Origin: Natrinema hispanicum
GTDB taxonomy: Archaea; Halobacteriota; Halobacteria; Halobacteriales; Natrialbaceae
Length of the DNA stretch: 64,000 bases
NCBI RefSeq assembly: GCF_004217335.1
Contig: NZ_SHMP01000009.1
Location: forward strand, 62,001 to 126,000
Direction of reading: 5' to 3'
Numbering within the stretch: the stretch's first letter is position 1; each line of letters starts with the position of its first letter. Made by a program: the position numbers and the translations under genes. Shown here piece by piece: positions 8,407 through 17,052 of this stretch. The notes beneath the pieces were generated by a model. It worked only from the letters and a program-made list of their open reading frames with translations. It was not told the DNA's origin and ran no database searches.

Positions 8407-8815
8407 GCCGTTCACGAAAGCCTCCCTCCAGTTCCATATGAAATACCTGTTATGAATGAATAAGGAGGGAAAACAATAGATTAGACCACACTGAAACACT
8501 AGAAATTCGGCATCTCACCACTCACAACGATTCTGTAGATCGGGTCATATTCAGTATTTCAACTGGATGTTATACTACTAGCTAGTACTAACATGAATGT
8601 TGTTATTGTTGCTATAATTGCTGTCATATAGAAACGCCCTCTAAAACGCCTAGAGCAGAGAAGATCCGTGGAATAGTGCAAGAAAGACACTCCTCAAAAC
8701 CGTGTTAAATCCTGTTTTTATAAGTGGGTCTCTCCTGATCTGTTACCTGGACTCTTTCGGAAGGCCACGAACACTTGCAGAGTGGTGTGTGGGTGTGTTC
8801 GATGCGGAGAACAAA
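8407..8815. other. AT-rich gene-free stretch of the first origin, with an inverted iteron
   Basis: I see no gene here. The DNA is strongly AT-rich (for example around 8550-8640) compared with flanking coding DNA and ends with an iteron in inverted orientation (8769-8790, ACACTTGCAGAGTGGTGTG). This makes it a candidate duplex-unwinding element between inward-facing initiator sites. Confidence 0.5.
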
Positions 8816-8977
8816 GACATCGGTACATCATCTGTCGCGTAATCCGCTATGCGCGACATTGTCCGATCATTCTCACCCCTCAGTCATGTCCGGCGCTGAT
8901 TTTTGTCCTTGATCCACCGGACGTATCGCTTTTCGACACTCGAAACACACCGTGTGCAGAATGAATCGCTCGAGGTC
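8816..8977. repeat. Direct repeat, copy 2 (partner of 6176-6338)
   Basis: Same orientation and most of the same sequence as 6176-6338. Here the homologous run is interrupted at about 8978, where an IS1341-type relic begins; homology to the first copy resumes at about 9490. The relic therefore arrived after the duplication. Confidence 0.8.
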
Positions 8978-8978
8978 A

Positions 8979-9476
8979 CTTGACCTCCTCCGCGTTCACG
9001 CGGAGAAATCCGATCATCGGATTTCCGCCGAGTGTAGCGTTCAAGGTTCCAACCCGCACTCAGAGGGAACCAGCGACATCTCGGAAGACACAGTCTTCCG
9101 ACGGTTCCGCGAGAGCAAAGCTCTCGCTTGACACCGGGGGAACTTTGATTTCCTCCCTCGTCTAGGGCTGTGGCCCGGCCAATGAGGTCGGTCGAGAGGC
9201 ATTGCCTCTCGTGATCACGAAAATCTCCGATTTTCGAACGACTCCATCGAATACCATGTCATCGCCGTGCGAACCACCGCAGGTCCGCCACCCCTTGTGG
9301 TTCGGGGACGGCCTCTCACGGTATTCGTCGCACTTCGTGCTACGCGGGACCACACGAAAACGATTACGAACGAAATCCACTCCGGCCACCGACGGCGGGT
9401 GTTGCACCGGGCCTCCCGCTTGATCTTCGCCTGAAGACGGAGGTCCGCGCTATCGGTCTGTATCATTGCTTTAGTA
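8979..9476 (-). mobile_element. IS200/IS605 (IS1341-type) relic with many short palindromes
   Basis: The left edge carries the hairpin CTCCGCGT-TC-ACGCGGAG seen at one end of the relics at 29735 and 37038. No intact tnpB remains. The body contains short hairpins such as GAAATCCG-ATCAT-CGGATTTC, CGAGAGC-AAA-GCTCTCG, GAGAGGC-ATT-GCCTCTC and CGAAAATC-TCC-GATTTTCG. Its position inside a duplicated block (see 6176-6338) marks it as an insertion. Assignment rests on the shared end hairpin; the coding remnant could not be aligned by eye. Confidence 0.6.
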
Positions 9477-9477
9477 C

Positions 9478-9663
9478 CTACACATCCGGATTAGCACCGT
9501 CTGGTCCAGCGACTGCCTTCGCACGCTCGAGTTGACGGATCTCTCGCTGAGTTTGTCGTTCGAGTAGTTCGGCTCGCCGACACCGTTCACGAGCGACGTC
9601 GACGACAACGTCCTCGTCACCGATCGTGAACCGCTTGCCACGGTAATCGATTTGCTCGAGCAT
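9478..9663 (-). CDS. Small protein of the SWIM/zinc-finger module (61 aa, copy 2)
   Basis: A 61-residue protein beginning MLEQIDYRGKRFTIGDED and continuing as a charged helix (ERCRRAELLERQTQREIRQ). Its start overlaps the stop of the 54-aa zinc-finger gene by one base (TGATG). Related copies are at 6404 (stop codon) and 17935 (frameshifted and fused to a TnpB tail), so this is the only intact one here. Function unknown. The beta-turn start and charged helix suggest a small adaptor, which is speculative. Confidence 0.65.
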   Translation of the reverse strand: MLEQIDYRGKRFTIGDEDVVVDVARERCRRAELLERQTQREIRQLERAKAVAGPDGANPDV

Positions 9664-9827
9664 CAGAACCGATCCTCGGCTTCGTCCACTGCAGCATCTC
9701 GAGCGTCGGCTTGGAGGTGCTCGTAGCGGACCTCGTAGCTGTCCGAACAGAACCGACCAGCATATCCTGCACGATCGCGAGCAGGTTCCGAACACGTCGG
9801 CATCCGACACTCATCGCGGTCAGTCAT
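9663..9827 (-). CDS. Small zinc-finger-like protein (54 aa, copy 2, one Cys lost)
   Basis: A 54-residue protein, MTDRDECRMPTCSEPARD then GYAGRFCSDSYEVRYEHL. The related copy at 17771 has four cysteines (CRMPTC and FCSDRC), a compact zinc-finger pattern. In this copy the last cysteine is changed (FCSDSY), so the site may not bind zinc. It overlaps its neighbours on both sides (ATGA with the 25-aa frame, TGATG with the 61-aa gene), a tightly coupled translation unit. Confidence 0.65.
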   Translation of the reverse strand: MTDRDECRMPTCSEPARDRAGYAGRFCSDSYEVRYEHLQADARDAAVDEAEDRF

Positions 9828-9901
9828 CTAGCGATCCCACGGTTCAGGAACTGAGTCGTCTCAACGTCTGTTGATGTGATTGCTGCCTCTCTTTGTCTCA
9901 T
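9824..9901 (-). CDS. 25-aa microprotein of the zinc-finger module (copy 2)
   Basis: The frame encodes MRQREAAITSTDVETTQFLN plus five residues. The counterpart at 17697-17774 encodes a peptide of identical length that differs at a handful of positions. Start and stop are conserved, and in both copies the stop overlaps the zinc-finger start as ATGA. No transmembrane segment. It may be a true micropeptide or a leader frame that couples translation to the next gene. Confidence 0.5.
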   Translation of the reverse strand: MRQREAAITSTDVETTQFLNRGIAR

Positions 9902-9985
9902 GGGTTGCTGCGGTGGACTCCCTTCGAGCCCCCGTACCCCTTCCGGGGGATACAATCCGTCTCGAGTGACGAGATCACTCGACAG

Positions 9986-10270
9986 TCAGCGGCTGAACGT
10001 CCAATCTGGCGCAGGGACACGTCCCGTCCGGATCTCGAGGTCGATACGGCGAAGATGCTTGCAGCCGTCGTCTGGCTGGCGCTGCTCGAAATCAGGACAG
10101 GTACACGTTGTTGCCTCGATATCGACCTCGTAGGTAGCCACCACTCTCACTCTCGACCTCGTAGATCGGGCCCACTGTCGCAAAGCGGACATCCAACTTC
10201 TCGTTCAGTGCACGGCGCGTTCGTGGGTCGTCGATCGAGTAGCCACTTGCATCGAGCGCTGCCGACATGA
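9986..10270 (-). pseudogene. SWIM zinc-finger protein, truncated and frameshifted copy
   Basis: Homologous to the C-terminal half of the intact SWIM protein at 17053-17613. One frame gives GYSIDDPRTRRALNEKLDV-like sequence, another gives YEVDIEATTCTCPDFEQRQP and CKHLRRIDLEIRTG; a frameshift separates them near 10140. About the first 95 residues are missing. The order SWIM, 25-aa frame, 54-aa zinc finger, 61-aa gene is the same as at 17-18 kb but in the opposite orientation. Confidence 0.75.
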
Positions 10271-10385
10271 TCTCGAGAACGTATTCAAATTCCTTCAGGA
10301 ATCAACGGTCAAAACCGCAAGCCGGCGGCAGTGATTACATATCAACCTTCCGTTTGAACCAGATACCGTCCGTTTCTCCAGTCGC

Positions 10386-11258
10386 ATGAGCGGGGAAGCC
10401 GACACTCACAACAGTATTGAACCACCCGAGATCACTGCCGACTCGATCCATCACCTCGATGATCCACGGTTTACGAGGGAGAACGTGGCAATCGTAACCG
10501 GCGCGGCCTCGGGGATCGGCCGTGCGACGGCGCTCGTCTTGGCGGCAAACGGCTTGACGACGATTGCGACCGACATTGACGAGGACGGTCTCCACGAGAC
10601 GGCCGAGAAAGCGAATGACCTTGCGGTCGAGGGCGCTCTCGAGACGGTTGCCTGTGACCTGACTGACGACGCCGAGATCGAGGCGCTTGTTGAAACGGCT
10701 GCCGATGCGGGACAGCTTCGGTACATCGCAAACATTGCTGGCATACAGCATATCTCACCGATCACGTCATTCCCGATGGAGATGTTCGACCTGCTCTACC
10801 GGGTGATGCTCCGTGCGCCGATGTATCTCACGAAACTGGCGCTCCCACACATCCGTGAGGCCGAGGACGGCGTCGGCGCGATCGCCAACATGGCGTCCGT
10901 CCACGGCCACTACGTGACTCGCGATAAGGTCGCTTACAATACGATGAAGTTCGGTCTTCGAGGGCTAACCAAGTCGACTGCAGCTGAGGGCGACGGAGAT
11001 ATCCGTGCGTTCACGGTCAGTACTGGCTACGTCAAGACACCTCTCGTATTAAATCAGATCGAGGATACGGCCGAAGAGCGTGGTATTTCTGAGAGAGAGG
11101 TCGTCGAGGACGTGATGCTTGGACAGGCACGATCTTCTGAGATGATGGAACCGGTCGAGGCTGGCAATCTGTTCGCGTTCGGGCTCTCACGTCACGGCAA
11201 ACACCTGAACGGCGATGACCTGCTGTGGGATGGCGGCTTCGTGAACACTTACGAGTGA
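10386..11258 (+). CDS. Short-chain dehydrogenase, 3-hydroxybutyrate dehydrogenase-like
   Basis: A 290-residue SDR with about 38 extra N-terminal residues. It has the NAD-binding TGAASGIG loop, the NIAG motif, a catalytic serine in MASVHG and tyrosine/lysine in YNTMK. The segment GYVKTPLVLNQI resembles the D-3-hydroxybutyrate dehydrogenase branch, where it contacts the carboxylate. Just downstream is an SSS symporter system, so uptake and oxidation of a short hydroxy acid is a reasonable inference. Substrate not proven. Confidence 0.8.
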   Translation: MSGEADTHNSIEPPEITADSIHHLDDPRFTRENVAIVTGAASGIGRATALVLAANGLTTIATDIDEDGLHETAEKANDLAVEGALETVACDLTDDAEIEALVETAADAGQLRYIANIAGIQHISPITSFPMEMFDLLYRVMLRAPMYLTKLALPHIREAEDGVGAIANMASVHGHYVTRDKVAYNTMKFGLRGLTKSTAAEGDGDIRAFTVSTGYVKTPLVLNQIEDTAEERGISEREVVEDVMLGQARSSEMMEPVEAGNLFAFGLSRHGKHLNGDDLLWDGGFVNTYE

Positions 11259-11348
11259 TGTACACATGCGACATACAACCTGGATACAACGGCGCGAACT
11301 GGAGCGCAGGAATTGGAGTCACGAGGCGACCACCGAGAGGGCAGCGAC

Positions 11349-11852
11349 ATGTTAGACGGCGAGCTCAACGTCGAAGGAATGACTTCGAAGCTCATGCTCG
11401 CAAGCGGTGTGCTATGGACTGCTGTGCTCGGACTCGGGCTGGCTGGCTATTGGTTCATCGCCTTACTCGTCTCGGCATTCCTCTTTCATCCGTGGTTCGT
11501 TATCGGCGCGAGTTCCAACGGGACCATTTCGACGAAGCTGCTCGTCTACCCCCTTGGAATCTGGACTGGGCTCCAGCTATCGGCGTTCACCCTGACCGAG
11601 TACTACTCGAATGCGTTCGCAGGCAGCTCCCCGGAGTTTCTGATTACCGGAATGCACCCGTCCTTCGCTGCTGTCTACTGGCTCTACTGGGTCGGTGGAT
11701 TCATGACGGTCACCCTCGCCTACGGGATTTATTTTCGGAAACACTTCTTGCCGGACGGGGAGTGGGACCGGTTCCTCGAGGAGGTCGAGCGGGTGAGCGC
11801 GGAGAGCGACATACAGGATGCCGACGAGCCTGTGGAGGTGCGTAGTCAATGA
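11349..11852 (+). CDS. Small membrane subunit preceding an SSS symporter
   Basis: A 167-residue polytopic protein with about four hydrophobic helices (roughly 15-55, 70-95 and 115-140) and a charged C-terminus. Its stop overlaps the SSS symporter start (ATGA at 11849), indicating stoichiometric expression. Many carboxylate-type SSS transporters have a small membrane partner upstream; this one is longer than the usual DUF4212 subunit and I do not recognise its exact family. The start at 11349 was chosen because the N-terminus then leads directly into the first helix. Confidence 0.75.
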   Translation: MLDGELNVEGMTSKLMLASGVLWTAVLGLGLAGYWFIALLVSAFLFHPWFVIGASSNGTISTKLLVYPLGIWTGLQLSAFTLTEYYSNAFAGSSPEFLITGMHPSFAAVYWLYWVGGFMTVTLAYGIYFRKHFLPDGEWDRFLEEVERVSAESDIQDADEPVEVRSQ

Positions 11853-13363
11853 TCGACGTGCTCGTTCCCGGCTTCGTCGCACTGTTTATTCTCTCAGTGT
11901 TCGCTGTCGGCCTCTATAGCAAGCGCCTGGTCGACTCCTCCGACGAGTTTTATGGTGCGACAAAGATGTTCGGTGCGGCAGTCATTACGCTGGCGAGTAT
12001 GTCCGGGGTCATGAGCGCCTTCGGGTTCATCGGCGGCCCGGGGCTCGTCTACCAGATGGGGACGTCTTCGCTGTGGATGACCTTCGCCAGCGGCCTTGGG
12101 TTTGCGATGGCCTATTGGATCGTCGGTAAGCGCGTCCGTGGGATGGCCGACGTTGCTGACATTGGCACGCTCGGGGACATCGCCGACGAGCGGTTTAACA
12201 GTGGCGCGATCCGCGGGATCCTTTCGTTGATCCTCTTTATCGCGTGTTGGGCGTACCTCGCTTCGCAGGTCGCCGGCGGCGGCTACGTCCTCTCGGTGAT
12301 CCTCGGCATCTCGGTTGAGACCGCCGTCTGGCTCGTGTTCGGGCTTATCACCGTCTACGTCGCCGTCGGTGGCATGGCGTCGGCCCAGCTCGCAGGGGCA
12401 TACACGGGAGCAGTGATGCTCGTGGGCGTCGTCGGTGTCGTCGTTGGTTTCTTCCAGATCGCTGGCGGGATGGAGAGCACGACCATGACTGTTGTTGAGG
12501 CCGGTGAGCTCACAGGCGGAGATGTGGCGAAGGCCTTTACTCCCCGGTTGCTTGACGGGTGGGGACTCGCTCAAAGCTCCGCACCTGGTCTGCTATTGAT
12601 CTGGCCGATCGTCTTCAGCATCGGCGTCATGGGCCAGCCCCAAGTCCTCCAGCGGATGTTCTCGATCGATGACCCGAAGGGACTGCGAACCGTCGGCCTC
12701 GTCAGTGGCGTCACGTATGCCGTGGGGAGCATCCTCTGGTTGCTCATCGGCTTCGTTGCACTCTATCTGGTCGCCTCCGGAAGCGTCGAACCGCTTTCGA
12801 ACCCCGACATGGCTGCCTTCGAGTTCGTCGAACGGTTGCACATCATCCTGCGGATGATCATCTACGCGGGGCTGGTCGCTGCGATCATGTCCACCGCCGC
12901 GTTCTTCCTGTCGGTCGCCTCCGGCGCGATTGCCCGTGACTTCGTGCGGGCGATGGGCTGGGAGGTCTCCGAACAGCGAGAAACATGGCTGGGGCGGGCC
13001 GCAGTTCTTGTCGTCGGGATCGGCTCGGTGCTCTTTGGACTGTATGGCGGCCATCTCGTCGCGATCCTCGGTACCTTTGGTTGGGGAACGTTTGTCAGTG
13101 GGACGATCCCTGCTGTGGTCGTCGGCCTCCTCTGGAAGGGCGCAAGCCGAGAAGGCGTCACTGCTGGACTTGCTTCTGCACTCCTGCTCAACGTCACACT
13201 GCTGGCTGCGACACAGCTCGGATACGCGTTCCCGATCGGGATGGACTTCTATTTCATCGCGATCGCCGTGTCGATCACCGTGACGATCTTCGTCTCGTAC
13301 GTGACCGACGGAGCCAGCGGTGAGAACGTTCCAGAACACGTCAAACCCATTTTCCGACTCTAA
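11849..13363 (+). CDS. Solute:sodium symporter (SSS family), probably for a carboxylate
   Basis: A 504-residue integral membrane protein with about 13 helices. It starts inside the membrane and has the SSS hallmarks of a glycine/serine-rich early region (MSGVMSAFGFIGGPGLVYQMG) and a conserved WPIVFSIGVMGQPQVLQRMF segment. It should drive uptake with sodium across the cell membrane. Preceded by a hydroxybutyrate-dehydrogenase-like SDR and an overlapping small subunit, and followed within 15 bp by a 23-residue membrane peptide, forming a four-gene unit. Substrate inferred as a short carboxylate or hydroxy acid. Confidence 0.88.
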   Translation: MIDVLVPGFVALFILSVFAVGLYSKRLVDSSDEFYGATKMFGAAVITLASMSGVMSAFGFIGGPGLVYQMGTSSLWMTFASGLGFAMAYWIVGKRVRGMADVADIGTLGDIADERFNSGAIRGILSLILFIACWAYLASQVAGGGYVLSVILGISVETAVWLVFGLITVYVAVGGMASAQLAGAYTGAVMLVGVVGVVVGFFQIAGGMESTTMTVVEAGELTGGDVAKAFTPRLLDGWGLAQSSAPGLLLIWPIVFSIGVMGQPQVLQRMFSIDDPKGLRTVGLVSGVTYAVGSILWLLIGFVALYLVASGSVEPLSNPDMAAFEFVERLHIILRMIIYAGLVAAIMSTAAFFLSVASGAIARDFVRAMGWEVSEQRETWLGRAAVLVVGIGSVLFGLYGGHLVAILGTFGWGTFVSGTIPAVVVGLLWKGASREGVTAGLASALLLNVTLLAATQLGYAFPIGMDFYFIAIAVSITVTIFVSYVTDGASGENVPEHVKPIFRL

Positions 13364-13373
13364 CGGAGGTGAT
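13364..13373 (+). promoter_or_regulatory. Strong Shine-Dalgarno sequence for a 23-codon frame
   Basis: Immediately after the symporter stop is CGGAGGTGAT (13364-13373), nearly fully complementary to the 3' end of archaeal 16S rRNA. It lies 4 bases before an ATG at 13378 that opens a 23-codon hydrophobic frame. Such a strong site is unusual here, where many genes start without a leader, and argues that the tiny frame is translated. Confidence 0.75.
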
Positions 13374-13377
13374 TGAT

Positions 13378-13449
13378 ATGGAACTCTGGCTCGTTGGCTT
13401 CGTGGCAATGATGGTGATCAACCTGATCATTCTCTTCTTGAAAATATAG
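13378..13449 (+). CDS. 23-aa single-span membrane peptide downstream of the symporter
   Basis: The frame encodes MELWLVGFVAMMVINLIILF followed by LKI, essentially one transmembrane helix with an acidic start and a lysine near the end. It has the best ribosome-binding site noticed in the window and lies 14 bp after the SSS gene. Tiny one-helix subunits stabilise several transporters; a similar accessory role is proposed here by inference. It is below usual gene-calling limits and likely to be missed. Confidence 0.7.
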   Translation: MELWLVGFVAMMVINLIILFLKI

Positions 13450-13675
13450 GCGGTCTCCCGCTGTCGCCCTCTCTGGGCTCACTCTACGGCTATGTCATCT
13501 TTTCGAAAGGCTCGCACGACCGTATGGTTGGAATCGTCTTCCGAATATATCAGATGAAGATGTAACCGATGGGTGTGAATGCCGCACTCGTCACGCCAAT
13601 CGGATACACCACCCGATGGGACGGAGTCGTGTAGCCGGCACCAGCCCTATGCCGTTCACTGCCTTACTAATCAGT

Positions 13676-14752
13676 GTGAAGAAAGCTATCGAGGTGGAGT
13701 ACTGGGTGATCAACTCAGATGGGGGACTCACAACGCCCGAGGAGTTGACAGACGTCTCGGAGTACACCGAGAAGGAATTCGTCAAACCCCTATTCGAGCT
13801 GAAAACACCTCCGTGTGAGACGATGGCAGATCTCCGCGCGACGTTCATCGACCAACTCGACGAAATTCTCGCGCGAGCCGACGAGCTGGACAAGCTTCTC
13901 GTTCCGCTGGGGACGCCGATCAATTGCGAGGAGATCGAACGACTCTCCAGCGAACGCGGCCGAATCCAGAAACGCGTCATCGGAACCGAGTTCGACTACG
14001 CAAGTTACTGTGCCGGAACACACATTCACTTCGAACAACAGAACGTCGTCGATCAACTCAATACCCTCATCGCACTCGATCCGGCACTAGCGTTACTCAA
14101 CTCCTCGCCGTACTTTCAGGGAACGGACGTCGCAAACAGCGCCCGTGCATACCTCTATCGGAAGAAATGTTACGAGGACTATCCAAAGCACGGACAGCTC
14201 TGGGACTACGTAGAGACGGTCGGAGAGTGGGAGACACGACTCCAACACCGATTCGAGGAGTTCAAAGCCGCGGCCATCGAAGCGGGCGTCGATGGGGACG
14301 ACGTCGACGCCAACTTCTCACCCAACACTGTCGTATGGACGCCCGTCAGATTGCGCAAGGAGATGCCGACCGTTGAGTGGCGGTCGCCCGACGCGTCGCT
14401 CCCGAGCCAGATTCTCCGCCTCACGAGAGAGGCGAACGCGGTGATGGAACAGATACCGAACTCCGTCGTTCGAATCGATGGTGACGAGGCCGAAATCGGG
14501 CAGGACACGATCACGATCCCGACGTTCGACGTGGTGTGCGACTACGCCGAGGAGGCAATCCACGAGGGTATCGAGTCGGAGACAGTCAGCGGATACCTGC
14601 AGCAGTTGGGGTTCGACGTTCAGGAGTACGACACTATAACACGGGAGATCGCTGGACGTGAGATCGTCAGTCCGCGCGAAGCGCGTGATCTCCGAGTGAA
14701 GTACGCAACACGGTTGAAAGAAGATGTGAAGAGCCTACGCGAAGCGGCATAG
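13676..14752 (+). CDS. Glutamate-cysteine ligase family (GCS2/YbdK-type) protein
   Basis: About 358 residues from a GTG at 13676 (VKKAIEVEYWVINSDGG); an upstream in-frame start at 13616 would add 20 residues that do not resemble the family. The EVEYWV strand followed by PLFELKTPPCE and AGTHIHFEQQ fits the carboxylate-amine ligase fold, where glutamates bind Mg-ATP and a histidine contacts substrate. Haloarchaea use gamma-glutamylcysteine as main thiol; this is a divergent family member, so the exact ligase reaction is uncertain. No partner genes adjoin it. Confidence 0.75.
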   Translation: MKKAIEVEYWVINSDGGLTTPEELTDVSEYTEKEFVKPLFELKTPPCETMADLRATFIDQLDEILARADELDKLLVPLGTPINCEEIERLSSERGRIQKRVIGTEFDYASYCAGTHIHFEQQNVVDQLNTLIALDPALALLNSSPYFQGTDVANSARAYLYRKKCYEDYPKHGQLWDYVETVGEWETRLQHRFEEFKAAAIEAGVDGDDVDANFSPNTVVWTPVRLRKEMPTVEWRSPDASLPSQILRLTREANAVMEQIPNSVVRIDGDEAEIGQDTITIPTFDVVCDYAEEAIHEGIESETVSGYLQQLGFDVQEYDTITREIAGREIVSPREARDLRVKYATRLKEDVKSLREAA

Positions 14753-14763
14753 ACGAACTATTC

Positions 14764-15368
14764 GTGAGGGGAGTAACTTTGGTAGTCCAGCAAGCCACAG
14801 CGTTCAGAAACTCCTTATCCCGTAGTGGCCTTGACTCTCGAACTGCGGTGCAGTGTGGCGAAGAACGTTTGCGGACCGACCGAGATAATGTGGTGGGGCC
14901 TCTACACAGAGATACAGCGAGAGTGCCTCGGGGCTTGACCCCGAGGGTGAACCGTGTAAGCTATATGATGGATACCACTGTATTGGAGAGTACAGTTGCG
15001 ACATGGATTAAAGACCTTAATCCGAAGCAACTGCCGGCAGTTGCAAGGAATGCGACTCCTCTCAAAACCCGCGTCTTTGGCGTGGTGAGACAGGAGTTGT
15101 CGGGCCGTGGTGGAGCGGCCGACCCTCACGGACGCACCGAGCGTTCGGGTATTAATTCCAGACGACTCGTCACGGGAAGTCCGAGGGGAATTAAATTCGC
15201 CTGCGACCGCACGGCCCGTTTCGGGACGTGCGGTCAAAACGGTGAAGCCGCGGGGCTTGCCCCCGCGGTACTTCACTATCGAGCAAGCAGACGATTCAAT
15301 CCACGAGGACCAGCTTTGTGAAGTACTGAAACTTACTTGTCCCGTGGGTACTGAGTACTAGAAACTCA
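14764..15368. other. Gene-free stretch with IS-relic-like hairpins
   Basis: No convincing gene. It holds the dispersed hairpin CCTCGGGG-CTTGA-CCCCGAGG at 14926-14946 and a related GC stem, CCGCGGGG with its complement, at 15248-15268. An inverted GGGTATTAATTCCAG/GGGGAATTAA block lies near 15150-15200. The look is that of a decayed IS200/IS605-type 3' region, but no TnpB segment could be identified with confidence. Confidence 0.5.
14926..14946. repeat. Dispersed 21-bp hairpin, copy 1
   Basis: Perfect stem CCTCGGGG/CCCCGAGG with a five-base centre, preceded by GAGTG and followed by a GGTGAACC-type sequence. Near-identical copies lie at 24760, 36138, 41438 and 54595. Here it is 174 bp downstream of the GCS2-type gene. 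Confidence 0.8.
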
Positions 15369-15803
15369 ATGGTCGAAATTCCAGATTCCCTTCGCTCTCT
15401 GTTCAGCGCCCCAATCGAAAAGCGAAATGGAACGTACGTTGTCGAAGTTCCCTCGAGTGAAGTGGATCATGAGGCGTTATCAGCTGACGAAACATATCGC
15501 GTAGCGATTCTTGAGTCACCTGCTTCGACAGAGTCATCGATGCAACAAGAGCCACAGCAATCTTCCTCTCGAGAGACCGTGAGCCGCGCCCCGTCGGGAC
15601 CCCCTGTCGAGGAAGGCGAGGTGCGTAATGTAACGATTGAGACTGTCGGCGATCAGGGCGACGGCATTGCAAAAGTCGAGCGTGGCTATGTCGTGATCGT
15701 CTCTGGAGCCCAACCTGGTGACGAACCTACCATCGAAATTGAACAGGTTCAGAAGAACGTCGCATTTGCGAGCATCGTCGATAGCGATCCACGAGCACTG
15801 TAA
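15369..15803 (+). CDS. TRAM-domain protein
   Basis: A 144-residue protein. The C-terminal 55 residues form a TRAM domain (GEVRNVTIETVGDQGDGIAK ... YVVIVSGAQPGDEPTIEIEQV), a small beta-barrel that binds RNA. The N-terminal half (IPDSLRSLFSAPIEKRNGTY) resembles other haloarchaeal TRAM proteins, and a serine/glutamine-rich linker joins the halves. TRAM proteins are proposed archaeal RNA chaperones. It stands alone, followed at once by the IS5-like element at 15840. Confidence 0.85.
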   Translation: MVEIPDSLRSLFSAPIEKRNGTYVVEVPSSEVDHEALSADETYRVAILESPASTESSMQQEPQQSSSRETVSRAPSGPPVEEGEVRNVTIETVGDQGDGIAKVERGYVVIVSGAQPGDEPTIEIEQVQKNVAFASIVDSDPRAL

Positions 15804-15839
15804 AAGTCCAGCCAGATAGCCGAGGACTTGATCTGTTCA

Positions 15840-16970
15840 TGCTCTGTTGAACGCAAGACGGCGGCAGTATTGAAATTTTGATATTCAGGTAGATGGCGTT
15901 AGAACTCCTGTACTGATGGTTTTGAGATCTGGATGATGTGGGAGGAGTCCAGTTCGTTGATTCTGCAACCATCAGAATTAGGTCACTTTGTGAGAACCCG
16001 TACGTGGATGACGGCGATGTCTCTGGCGGATACGTCCAGAGAAAGAGAGCAGGCGGCGAGCCCTAACTCGCCGCCTGCGATAGGTTATGCACGATACACT
16101 TGCGCGTGAGCTCTCGGAACTGGCCGTGCCAGCTCCGAGAGCGTAACTTCTCACCGTCATCCTTCAGTAGTGAGAACGCAGTCTCACTCAGTGTCCGCTG
16201 ATGGTACAGATCTTCGTCCATCCGAGCGTTATGCGCTTTCTTCAGCGCATTGTGCTCCTTGTGCTTGATTAGCGGTCGTGTCGCGCCAGCGCGACACTCC
16301 TCTCTGAGATCTGACCACGAATAGTTCGCATCTGCAAGGAACTCTTGCAGGTCTTCGGCGTTGCGCCGATAGACCTGCAAGCCGATGTGTCCGTCCCACT
16401 TGCGCTTCGTCGTGAAATGAACGTCTTTGATCGCCAGTGACTCTGTATCGACCAAAACCGTCGTCTTCAGCTTATGAAACGAGAAGCCAGCACGATTCCG
16501 GTAATGATAGCTGGTCTGATCTCGCTGGAAGCCACTGGCGTCGATTGCTGCTGTTCCCGACCAGCCAGCCTGCTCCGCACTGCGGCGGAGCAGGCTGCGG
16601 AGCTCACGCATGTCGACCTGTTGCTCCCATCGACAGAGCGTGGTGTGATCCGGCGATTTGTCGATGTTGAGCTCTTCACGGATGGCTCTGGAGTCATTGA
16701 ACCATGCTTCAGTCTCTCGGAAATCTTTGTCGAGTTCCGCATGCAAGAGGATAAACGCGATCTGAGCCCACTCGGCGAACCCGCTGGCGCCGTCCGGCGC
16801 AGCGGGTTCGTCAGGGTTATCCACGTGCTGTTTGGCAAGATTCTTACACTGCCGTATGATCGGTCGTTTCGACCTCATATCGCCAGACGGCGTCCAATTC
16901 CCCACAAGTCTCACGGAATTCAGCCGAGAACAAGGCTGAAACTGGTGCTATTCGACGCTGCAACAGAGCA
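15840..16970 (-). mobile_element. Intact IS5-family (ISH1-like) insertion sequence with 8-bp target duplication
   Basis: The ends are the perfect terminal inverted repeat TGCTCTGTTG (15840-15849) and CAACAGAGCA (16961-16970). Both are flanked by the direct repeat TCTGTTCA (15832-15839 and 16971-16978), an 8-bp target duplication typical of the ISH1 subgroup of IS5. Total length is 1131 bp with one transposase gene. The unchanged duplication implies a recent insertion, between the TRAM gene and the SWIM module. Confidence 0.9.
16063..16878 (-). CDS. IS5-family transposase (ISH1-like)
   Basis: A 271-residue DDE transposase starting at the ATG at 16878 (MRSKRPIIRQCKNL). The N-terminal helical part includes IDKSPDHTTLCRWEQQVD, a DNA-binding feature of the family. 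The catalytic acids lie in AAIDASGFQRD (first D), LADANYSW (second D) and RTLSETAFSLLKDD (E), in the expected order. It is the only gene of the element at 15840-16970, and no frameshift is seen, so it is probably active. Confidence 0.9.
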   Translation of the reverse strand: MRSKRPIIRQCKNLAKQHVDNPDEPAAPDGASGFAEWAQIAFILLHAELDKDFRETEAWFNDSRAIREELNIDKSPDHTTLCRWEQQVDMRELRSLLRRSAEQAGWSGTAAIDASGFQRDQTSYHYRNRAGFSFHKLKTTVLVDTESLAIKDVHFTTKRKWDGHIGLQVYRRNAEDLQEFLADANYSWSDLREECRAGATRPLIKHKEHNALKKAHNARMDEDLYHQRTLSETAFSLLKDDGEKLRSRSWHGQFRELTRKCIVHNLSQAAS

Positions 16971-17052
16971 TCTGTTCACCTAATCTTCTTACAACGGTGA
17001 TTTTCAGCGCCTGAGAGGGTGAGGCGCATACTCGTGTGCCTCAAGGCCACGA

